From the NCBI GenBank assembly GCA_027493935.1, contig JAOSJV010000001.1, positions 372,001 through 436,000 of the forward strand: a stretch of DNA of 64,000 bases, given 5' to 3'. Each line of letters begins with the position of its first letter. Position 1 is the first letter of the stretch. The notes under the pieces are model-generated. The model saw nothing but the letters and a program-made list of their open reading frames with translations. It made no database searches and was not told where the DNA came from. Of the stretch, positions 58,246 to 64,000 are shown piece by piece. The stretch comes from Burkholderiales bacterium. GTDB lineage: Bacteria > Pseudomonadota > Gammaproteobacteria > Burkholderiales > SG8-39. The translations under genes were made by a program, and so were the position numbers.

Positions 58246-59579
58246 TCAACGCCCCCGCTCAAGACCGCGCGCTTGCACTGTTGCTCGTCGGCCTGCGCCT
58301 TCGACCGCGCCGCCGCGGCGGTCATCCACTGCATGTTGCCCGGCGCGTTCGCACCCCCGGCGCAGAGCGGCACGACGTGGACCACGACGTAGCCCGCGCA
58401 CGGGTCGCCGAGCTTGCCGGTGGCCGGGCACGGCGTGGTCCGCCTGAACTCGGCCTCGGCCGCCGCGCTGCGGGTGCGGGCCGCGGCCGCCTCGGACTGC
58501 GCCTGCATCTGCGCGAGCTGCTGGTTCTTGAGCTCGAGCAGCCTGCGCATGTCGCTCAGGTTGCGCTCGAGCTGCGCGATGCGCTCGTTGGCTTCCCGGA
58601 TGGCCTGGTCGAGCGCGGCGGTGTCGTCGGCGCGCGCCGTGGCGCCGCCGCCGGCCGCGTCGGCACGCGACAGGCGAAGCGCGTCCCGCGCCTGGGCGGG
58701 CGGGGCGGCGCCCGGCGGCGCCGGCGGGGCGATCGCGCCCGCCGCGCGCGAAGCGGCGGCCGCGCGCCCGGCGGCCACGCGCTCGGCGAGCTGCTGCCGA
58801 TACGCATCGTACTCGCGCATCTGCGCCGCCACGGCCTCGTCGGCCGCCTGCGGGCTCACCGCCGCGGCCGCCTGCGCGTCGGGAATCGTGAGGGTCTCGC
58901 CCGTGCGCACGAGGTTGATGTTGCGCTCGATGAACGCCGCTTCGTTCGCGCGCAGCAGCGCGACCAGCATCTGGCTCAGCGTGACCCCCTCGACCGCGTG
59001 CGCGCGCGCGATTCCGGCGAGCGTGTCGCCGCGCTGCACCGTGTAGGCGCCGGGCGCCGAGGCGGGCGGCGCGGGCGCTTCCGCCGCGGGGGTGCTCGGC
59101 GCCGGGAGCGTGATCGGTTGCGGGGCCGCCGCGGGCGCCGGCTCGGCGGGCGGTGGCGCGGCCGCGGCGACCGCGGGCGGCGGCACCGGCCCCGGCGGAT
59201 CGAGCAGGAAGGTGTAGGCGCGCCTCACCGGCGCGCCGGGCGCGCCGAGCTCGACCACGATGTCGACGTACGAGCGGTTCAACGGGGTGCGGCCCGCGAG
59301 CTTGATCACCTGGCGGCCCTCGGCGCGGCGCTCGACGGTCAGGCGCACGTCCTGCAGCTCGGGAAGGTAGGCGAGTCCGGCGCCTCGGTAGGCGCTCGGC
59401 GGCGCGAGCCTGGCGGTGAGCGCGCGGGGCGTCTCGCCCGGCTCGGCCTCGATCTCGATCTCGGCCTCGAGCGGCTGACCCTGCGCGGAATGGACGGTGA
59501 GCTTCCCGAGCTCCACCGCGGACGCGGCCAGCGGGACGGCGAGCACCGCTCCCACCAGCGCCACCTGCAGCACGCGCAT
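58246..59579 (-). CDS. FimV-like protein with LysM and C-terminal HNH-like domain; end uncertain
   Basis: Starts at ATG 59579 (MRVLQVALVGAVLAVPLAASA, signal cleaved after about residue 21) and continues with the FimV N-terminal domain (ELGKLTVHSAQGQPLEAEIEI). A LysM-type segment (YTVQRGDTLAGIARAH) is near residue 178, a coiled coil (EANERIAQLERNLSDMRRLLELKNQQ) near 320-365. The last 50 residues are CPATGKLGDPCAGYVVVHVVPLCAGG and NMQWMT, an HNH-type zinc/endonuclease-like motif in which the usual Asp-His is Val-His. The open frame runs on to 57453 over the PPOX gene, but both other frames stop at 58246-58261 right after QQCKRA, so I place the true end there, probably behind an indel. Confidence 0.72.
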
Positions 59580-59756
59580 CAGCAACGTCCGGATCCCCCT
59601 GACCGATCCCGCGATTTCGCCAGGGCGCGCCGGCCCTCGCCGGCATGCCCCGCCCCTCGATGAGCCGAGAGTGTAAAGGAGACCCGGGATCGCCGGCCGT
59701 GAACCGTTGCCGGGGTGCGACGCGCACCGGCGCAGGGCGGATCGGCCGGCACCAAA

Positions 59757-59785
59757 GAAAAACGGCCCGCCGCAGCGAGCCGTTT
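59757..59785 (-). terminator. Rho-independent terminator after PEP-CTERM gene 1
   Basis: On the minus strand, AAACGGCTCGC, a short loop and GCGGGCCGTTTTTCTTT form a stem of about 9-11 bp followed by a T run. It lies 20 bases after the stop of the PEP-CTERM gene at 59805 and also separates it from the fimV-like gene. Confidence 0.85.
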
Positions 59786-59804
59786 CGCTCGGGCCCCGGT
59801 GCCG

Positions 59805-60488
59805 CTAGCGACTGCTCATCCTGCGGCGCGCCATGAAGCCGAGCAGTCCGAGCCCGGCGAGCAGCATCGCGTAGGTGCCCGGCTCGGGGACCACCGCCAC
59901 GTTGTCGATCACCGGACCGAACTGCGAGCTGCTGTCGGTGAGGCTGAAGAACTGGAGTGTCGTGAGATCCGCCATCGCCGTGAAGGCGTGGTTGATCGTG
60001 GTCCAGCCCATCGCGGCCTTCGAAATGCCCGTGGTATCGAATACGTCGAACCAGGAGCCGCCGCCGCCGGCGCCCGAGACGACGTTGACGAACAGCGATT
60101 TCGTCGTCGGGGGACCGTCGGGATTGCCCGACAGGTCGAAGCTCAGCAGGTAGCTCGCCCCTGTCACGGTCGCGAAAGTTTGCGAGATCGCGCTCCAGCA
60201 GCCGGTCAAGCACAAAGCGGAGCCCACCGTGCCGGTGCCGTTCAGATCGAGGCTGTAGTCTCCGTGGCTCGCTTGCCAGTACGTGTCGGCGACGCGGTCG
60301 ACGCTGTTGTAGAGGATCGTCCATCCCGGCAGGGCGACACCGGACGGAATCGTCTGCCCGAACGATTGGCCGACGGCCGGCGGCTCGGTCGCGCCCGACT
60401 CGAAGCTTCCGTTGGTCAGGAGATTGGCCGAGGCGAGCGGCGCCGCCGCGAGCAGAGCCGTCGCGACCAGAGCGTGCAGGCGTTTCAT
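59805..60488 (-). CDS. PEP-CTERM sorting-domain protein 1 (choice-of-anchor type)
   Basis: 227-residue exported protein: signal peptide (MKRLHALVATALLAAAPLASA), a jelly-roll-like domain (NLLTNGSFESG … LPGWTI) resembling the choice-of-anchor C/DUF642 group, and a C-terminal sorting signal VPEPGTYAMLLAGLGLLGFMARRR. The PEP-CTERM tail is processed by exosortase EpsH-type systems, which also involve exopolysaccharide loci; no exosortase gene is visible here. The start at 60488 follows GGAAGGGGA. It has its own promoter and upstream element (60547-60617) and its own terminator. Confidence 0.92.
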   Translation of the reverse strand: MKRLHALVATALLAAAPLASANLLTNGSFESGATEPPAVGQSFGQTIPSGVALPGWTILYNSVDRVADTYWQASHGDYSLDLNGTGTVGSALCLTGCWSAISQTFATVTGASYLLSFDLSGNPDGPPTTKSLFVNVVSGAGGGGSWFDVFDTTGISKAAMGWTTINHAFTAMADLTTLQFFSLTDSSSQFGPVIDNVAVVPEPGTYAMLLAGLGLLGFMARRRMSSR

Positions 60489-60546
60489 CGTGAGTCCCCT
60501 TCCTTTGTGGGTGTCCTGTAGGTGCGAAATTGTTGCTCTTGGCTCG

Positions 60547-60617
60547 AGTCTAACCCTGGCCGATCGCGAGTCAAGCAGGGATGACGAATACGACCGAGAT
60601 TTAACAATTGTTGACAA
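60547..60617 (-). promoter_or_regulatory. Promoter and upstream element of PEP-CTERM gene 1
   Basis: Minus strand: TTGTCAACAATTGTTAA (60617-60601), 26 bases, TTGACT (60574-60569), 16 bases, TAGACT (60552-60547). The first element is a repeat of TTGTCAA with a 3-base gap and also contains the palindrome AACAATTGTT. The same element stands upstream of PEP-CTERM gene 3. The pair TTGACT/TAGACT is a good sigma-70 promoter. Confidence 0.6.
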
Positions 60618-60772
60618 TCGCGCGGCCCGTGGTAATGCACTGATGGACAAGCGATCGCCACTGGATCGATGCGATACCGCGACGCCGAGTGAGCCGCTGG
60701 CGTGCGCACTCCCGTGCTCCGCTGGGGCGCGATCATCGCGCGCGAGCGCGCGCGCGCCCGCACCAAGCGACA

Positions 60773-60793
60773 AGGCCCGCCGAAGCGGGCCCT
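60773..60793 (-). terminator. Hairpin after PEP-CTERM gene 2
   Basis: AAGGGCCCGC, TTCG loop, GCGGGCCTT on the minus strand, 22 bases after the stop at 60816. The stem is strong and the UUCG-type tetraloop is typical, but no T run follows, so termination may be inefficient or Rho-assisted. It closes the PEP-CTERM 3-2 pair. Confidence 0.6.
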
Positions 60794-60815
60794 TGGATCG
60801 CCGGCGTCGGCCTTC

Positions 60816-61453
60816 TCAGGTGCGCATGCGCCGCCGCCCCAGGAAGCCCATCAGCCCGAGTCCGGCGAGCAGCATCGCGTAGGTCGAGGCCTCGGGCACC
60901 GCCGTGACCGAGACGTTGTCGATCGCCGGTCCCCACGAGCAACCCGTAGTGCACAGGCTCGTGAACGAGAGCGTGGTCGACGTGGCGCTCGCGATGAACG
61001 AGAACGACTCCATGACCCACCCCATGGCCGACTTGGTGCGCCCGGTGGTGTCGAACGAGTAGTCGGCCGATGTACCTGCCGCGGCCACCTGCACGCTCTT
61101 CACGGCGGCCCCGCTGTCCGGGTTGCCCGCCAGCCAGAAATCGACGCGGTACGCCTGTCCGATGGCGGTGTCGAAGGCCTGGAAGATCGAGCCGGCGGTG
61201 TTGAACCCGTCGAGATCGATGCTGCGGCTGCCGTCTTGTGCCGTCCAGTAGCTGCCGATGTAGTCGATGACGTTGGTGTTCGAGCTCGACCCGCCGACCG
61301 TCCAGCCGGTGATCGCGGTCGAGTCGCCGGGAAGGGCCAAGTAGTTCGTCAGACTCACGCCGGCCTCGAAGCTCCCGTTCTGAAACGCCGCCCCTGCGCG
61401 CCCGCCGACAGCACCGCGGTCGCGAGACCGATGACCATCTGACGTGTGCGCAT
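60816..61453 (-). CDS. PEP-CTERM sorting-domain protein 2, one frame break
   Basis: About 212 residues when joined. The ATG at 61453 follows AGGAGGAAG and gives MRTRQMVIGLATAVLSAGA, an export signal; near 61393 a GGGGCGGCG stretch breaks the frame, and GAAFQNGSFEAGVSLTNYL continues. The body (NGSFEAG … ITGWTVGG) is of the same choice-of-anchor type as PEP-CTERM 1, and the C-terminus VPEASTYAMLLAGLGLMGFLGRRR is the sorting signal with PEA in place of PEP. It starts 64 bases after the PEP-CTERM 3 stop with no promoter seen, so the two are probably co-transcribed. Confidence 0.86.
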
Positions 61454-61517
61454 GACTTCCTCCTTGCTTGGGTTTCGAGCGTTCGTCTCGGATCTGTACC
61501 CGGCCGCGATGAGCCCC

Positions 61518-62189
61518 TCAGCCCGATCGACCCTGCAGCCGCCGCCGCGCCATGAACCCCATGAGCCCGAGGCCGGCGAGGATCATCGCGTAGGTGCCGG
61601 GCTCGGGCACCGCGGCGGTGATCACGCGGATGTGATCGCCCGGGTCGGTCGCGGACCAGTCGAGCGAGAGGGTGTTGCCGGCGAAGCTGTACACGTCTCC
61701 CGACTCGAGCCCGATCAGCGTGCTCGTCGCGTAGGTCACGCCGCTCACGCCGAACAGGGCGTTGGTCGCGTCGAGACCGCTCTTGGTCGAGATCACGCCG
61801 AGAATCGGAAACGCGAAGGTGATCGGTGTCGTGCCGGCCTGGTAGCTGCCGGTCTCGACCGTCTGGTGGTCTTTCGGATCGAAGAAGATGTAGTGGCTTT
61901 GCACCAGCGTGCCGGCGGCGATCGAGCCGGCGTCGAGCGTGAGCGCGCCGCCGAGCGTCACCGTCTTCTCGTTGAAGCCGAACAGGAAGTCGTTCGCGTC
62001 GACCGCGCCGGTGCCGACGGTGAGGGTCGGCGTGGGGATGACCGCGAAGATGTCCGGGATGAAGGTGCCGCCCGAGGTGATCGCGATCGTGCCGCCGAGG
62101 ATGTCGGCGACGGCTGCGGTCGGCGCCGCGAGCGCGAGCGCGAGGCTTGCCGTTGCGATCAGTCGCTTGAGCTTGCGCGGGGCACCCAT
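61518..62189 (-). CDS. PEP-CTERM sorting-domain protein 3
   Basis: 223 residues: signal peptide (LIATASLALALAAPTAAVA), a beta-rich domain I do not recognise (GGTIAITSGGTFIPDIFAVIP; SHYIFFDPKDHQTVETGSY) and the sorting signal VPEPGTYAMILAGLGLMGFMARRR. It is unrelated in its body to the other two PEP-CTERM proteins. The ATG at 62189 follows GGGAGG at 8-base spacing; a longer frame upstream covers the promoter. Probable surface or exopolysaccharide-associated protein. Confidence 0.9.
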   Translation of the reverse strand: MGAPRKLKRLIATASLALALAAPTAAVADILGGTIAITSGGTFIPDIFAVIPTPTLTVGTGAVDANDFLFGFNEKTVTLGGALTLDAGSIAAGTLVQSHYIFFDPKDHQTVETGSYQAGTTPITFAFPILGVISTKSGLDATNALFGVSGVTYATSTLIGLESGDVYSFAGNTLSLDWSATDPGDHIRVITAAVPEPGTYAMILAGLGLMGFMARRRLQGRSG

Positions 62190-62246
62190 GTCAGCAACCT
62201 CCCGAGATCCCCTTTCGCTCAACGCGTTCTTTGCTCGTTGATGGAA

Positions 62247-62307
62247 AGTGTTGGGGAAGGACAGGCCGGAGTCAACACGCGCGGCGCGAATTGACAATCT
62301 TTGACAA
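62247..62307 (-). promoter_or_regulatory. Promoter and upstream element of PEP-CTERM gene 3
   Basis: Minus strand: TTGTCAAAGATTGTCAA (62307-62291), 15 bases, TTGACT (62275-62270), 17 bases, AACACT (62252-62247). The doubled TTGTCAA element matches that of PEP-CTERM gene 1; the distance to the -35 differs by 11 bases, about one helical turn, so both copies face the same side of the promoter. Confidence 0.6.
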
Positions 62308-62395
62308 GGCGCGCCGCCGGCATGCCGCTTCGCCTCGGCGGCGCGGGGCCGCGCCTGCGCGAGGGCGCACGCCTGCGAAGCCGTGCGAAAGCCTC

Positions 62396-62610
62396 GTCAC
62401 TCCCGCGCAAGCCGACGCGATGCGAACGCCGCGTCATTCCCGCGAAAGCGGGAATCCAGGGCACTCGCAATGAACGACTTGCTGGATCCCCGCTTGCGCG
62501 GGGATGACGCCTTCTCAGCGGCGCGGGGATGACGCCCTCTCAGGGGCGCGGGGATGACTCCTTCTCAGCGGCGCGGGGATGACGCCTTCTCAGAGGCGCA
62601 GGCATGACTC
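62396..62610. repeat. Hairpin repeats followed by a 25-bp tandem repeat
   Basis: The 442-bp gap upstream of PEP-CTERM 3 and downstream of galE holds, from left to right, the promoter above, about 90 bases with nothing clear (62308-62395), ATTCCCGCGAAAGCGGGAAT (62436-62455) and a second palindrome ATCCCCGC…GCGGGGAT (about 62485-62505), both of the CATTCCCGCGAAAGCGGG type widespread in proteobacterial genomes. Then a 25-bp unit beginning GCGCGGGGATGACG is repeated four times (62496-62520, 62521-62545, 62546-62570, 62571-62595) plus a partial fifth; the unit is an arm of the preceding palindrome. Confidence 0.85.
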
Positions 62611-62631
62611 GCGCGGAGCTGCGGCGCTCGC

Positions 62632-63684
62632 TCAAGCCGAGATCCCTTGGGCCTGCGCGCGGTTGCCCGCGCGATGGTCCTCGAGATGCGCCGCCGCCCA
62701 CTGCTGCCAGCGCCAGGTGTCGGCGCACATCGCCTCGATGCCGCGCTCGGCGCGCCAGCCGAGCACCTGCGCCGCGAGCGACGGATCGGCGTAGCACTGC
62801 GCGACGTCGCCCGGCCGGCGCGCCACGACGCGGTAGGGCACGCGCTTGCCGCTCGCCGCCTGGAAGGCGCGCACCATCTCGAGCACGCTGTAGCCGCGCC
62901 CGGTGCCGAGGTTGACGGTCAGCACGCCCGCGCGCGCGCGCAGCGCCTCGAGCGCCGCCAGGTGCCCGCGCGCGAGATCCACCACGTGGATGTAGTCGCG
63001 CACGCCGGTGCCGTCCGGCGTCGGGTAGTCGCCGCCGAACACCTGCAGCTCCGGCAGCCGGCCCGCCGCCACCTGCGCGACGTAGGGCATCAGGTTGTTC
63101 GGCACGTCGTTCGGGTCCTCGCCGATCCGTCCGGAGGCGTGCGCGCCCACCGGGTTGAAGTAGCGCAGCAGCCCGATGCGCCACTGCGGATCGGACGCCG
63201 CGAGGTCGCGCAGGATCTCCTCGATCACGAGCTTCGAGCGCCCGTACGGGTTCGTCGCCGACAGCGGGAAGTCCTCGCGGATCGGCACCGACGCCGGATC
63301 GCCGTACACCGTGGCCGAGGACGAGAACACCAGCGTCTTCACGCCGGCCGCAGCCATGCACTCGGCGAGCACCACGCTGCCCGCGACGTTGTTGTCGTAG
63401 TAGTCGAGCGGCCGCGCCACCGATTCGCTCACCGCCTTCAACCCGGCGAAATGCATCACCGCGTCGATGCGCAGGTCGTCGAAGAGCTGCTGCAGCGCGC
63501 CGCGGTCGCGCACGTCCACCTGCGCGAATTCGGGGCGGCGCCCGGCGATGCGCGCCACGCGCTCGATCACCGAGCGCTTGCTGTTGCACAGGTTGTCGAC
63601 GACGAACACCTCGTGGCCCGCCGCCATCAGCTCGACGACCGCGTGCGAGCCGATGTACCCCGCGCCCCCGGTGACCAGGATCAT
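62632..63684 (-). CDS. galE: UDP-glucose 4-epimerase
   Basis: 350-residue NAD-dependent epimerase interconverting UDP-glucose and UDP-galactose, here probably for exopolysaccharide or surface sugar supply. Rossmann motif MILVTGGAGYIGSHAVVELM starts the protein; catalytic Ser/Tyr-X-X-X-Lys are in FSSSATVYGDP and NPYGRSKLVIEEIL; the sugar-binding NLGTGRGYSVLEMV is near residue 255. The ATG at 63684 was preferred to a TTG two codons upstream, giving the normal GalE start. It is the last gene in the window, its upstream region being repeat array C. Confidence 0.95.
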   Translation of the reverse strand: MILVTGGAGYIGSHAVVELMAAGHEVFVVDNLCNSKRSVIERVARIAGRRPEFAQVDVRDRGALQQLFDDLRIDAVMHFAGLKAVSESVARPLDYYDNNVAGSVVLAECMAAAGVKTLVFSSSATVYGDPASVPIREDFPLSATNPYGRSKLVIEEILRDLAASDPQWRIGLLRYFNPVGAHASGRIGEDPNDVPNNLMPYVAQVAAGRLPELQVFGGDYPTPDGTGVRDYIHVVDLARGHLAALEALRARAGVLTVNLGTGRGYSVLEMVRAFQAASGKRVPYRVVARRPGDVAQCYADPSLAAQVLGWRAERGIEAMCADTWRWQQWAAAHLEDHRAGNRAQAQGISA

Positions 63685-63713
63685 CGCCAAATCACTCTCA
63701 CTCCAGCGCCAAT

Positions 63714-64000
63714 CCCCTCCTTTTCAGGAGGGGTGCCCGCGCAGCGGGCGGGGTGGTTCGCGTCCCGCTCCCTCCTTTTCAAGGAGGGGTGCCCGCGCAG
63801 CGGGCGGGGTGGTTCGCGTCCCGCTCCCCTCCTTTCCAAGGAGGGGTGCCCGCGCAGCGGGCGGGGTGGTTCGTGCGCAGCGCGCCCGCTTTCCAAAAGC
63901 GGTGCCCGCGCGGCGAGCAGTGTGGTTCGCGTCCCGTTCCCCTCCTTTCCAAGGAGGGGTGCCCGCGCAGCGGGCGGGGTGGTTCGCGCGCAGCGCGCCC
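63714..64000. repeat. Array C: tandem single hairpin repeats, cut by the window end
   Basis: Five or so copies of the base element at 56-57-base intervals (about 63714, 63770, 63826, 63885, 63942), each CCCCTCCTT…AAGGAGGGG followed by GCCCGCGCAGCGGGC, GGGGTGGTTCGCG. Unlike arrays A and B, the copies are all in one orientation with no mirror arm and no GCAGYASTGCGAACGC core. The copy near 63885 is degenerate (AAAGCGGTGCCC). The array continues beyond the window. Confidence 0.9.

Overview
This window is about 70% GC and reads as chromosome of a soil- or sediment-type betaproteobacterium (Burkholderiales-like). The taxonomic cues are a FimV-type protein, three PEP-CTERM surface proteins, an orphan TctC receptor, dense ATGA-overlapped operons and a family of GC-rich hairpin repeats. 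No rRNA, tRNA, transposase, CRISPR array or origin is visible. At least 20 single-base-type frame breaks are scattered over genes of every function, several in homopolymers, with conserved sequence resuming cleanly after each break. The sequence therefore looks like an imperfectly polished long-read or metagenome assembly, and most broken genes here are probably intact in the cell.

Positions 1-43111 form one large catabolic and uptake region. A branched-chain-amino-acid-type ABC transporter (livFGMHK, minus strand, 1-4411) diverges from a TetR regulator (4513-5166). Three long plus-strand units follow. Unit 1 (5260-18913) has N-methylhydantoinase/acetophenone-carboxylase-like A and B subunits, a TctC receptor, a UbiD-type decarboxylase, an orphan molybdenum hydroxylase large subunit and a second liv transporter; NIPSNAP and flavodoxin-like genes follow it. 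Unit 2 (20389-29227) has a NitT/Ssu-type transporter with two permeases, an alpha/beta hydrolase resembling the nicotine-pathway C-C hydrolase, a substrate-binding-like protein with no signal peptide, and a complete medium/small/large molybdenum hydroxylase. Unit 3 (29520-43111) has a second UbiD, a CoxG-like protein, another complete molybdenum hydroxylase, another Ssu-type transporter, an acyl-CoA-ligase-like gene, a gentisate-1,2-dioxygenase-like cupin and a second orphan large subunit.

The strongest observation is that all three units start with the same promoter-operator: TTGACA, 12 bases, then a 19-bp palindrome around GAATAGTATTC. The first copy begins in the tetR stop codon. I infer one TetR regulon that imports an aromatic or N-heteroaromatic acid and hydroxylates, decarboxylates and cleaves it. 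The substrate is unknown.

Positions 43411-48380 hold a smaller redox cluster: a LysR gene divergent from an AhpD-like carboxymuconolactone-decarboxylase-family gene, a three-domain flavin/ferredoxin oxidoreductase, a second AhpD-like gene, and a divergent AraC-type regulator. Then come a TGS-domain GTPase, a small exported protein and a CinA-family gene.

From 51647 to the end there are three arrays of a composite inverted repeat (51647-52420, 56501-57418, 63714-64000). Two of them bracket a minus-strand molybdenum hydroxylase operon (large-small-medium, 52472-56312). After the second array come a PPOX-class flavoprotein, a FimV-like protein carrying an HNH-like C-terminal domain, three PEP-CTERM proteins with a shared upstream element, a 25-bp tandem repeat, and galE.
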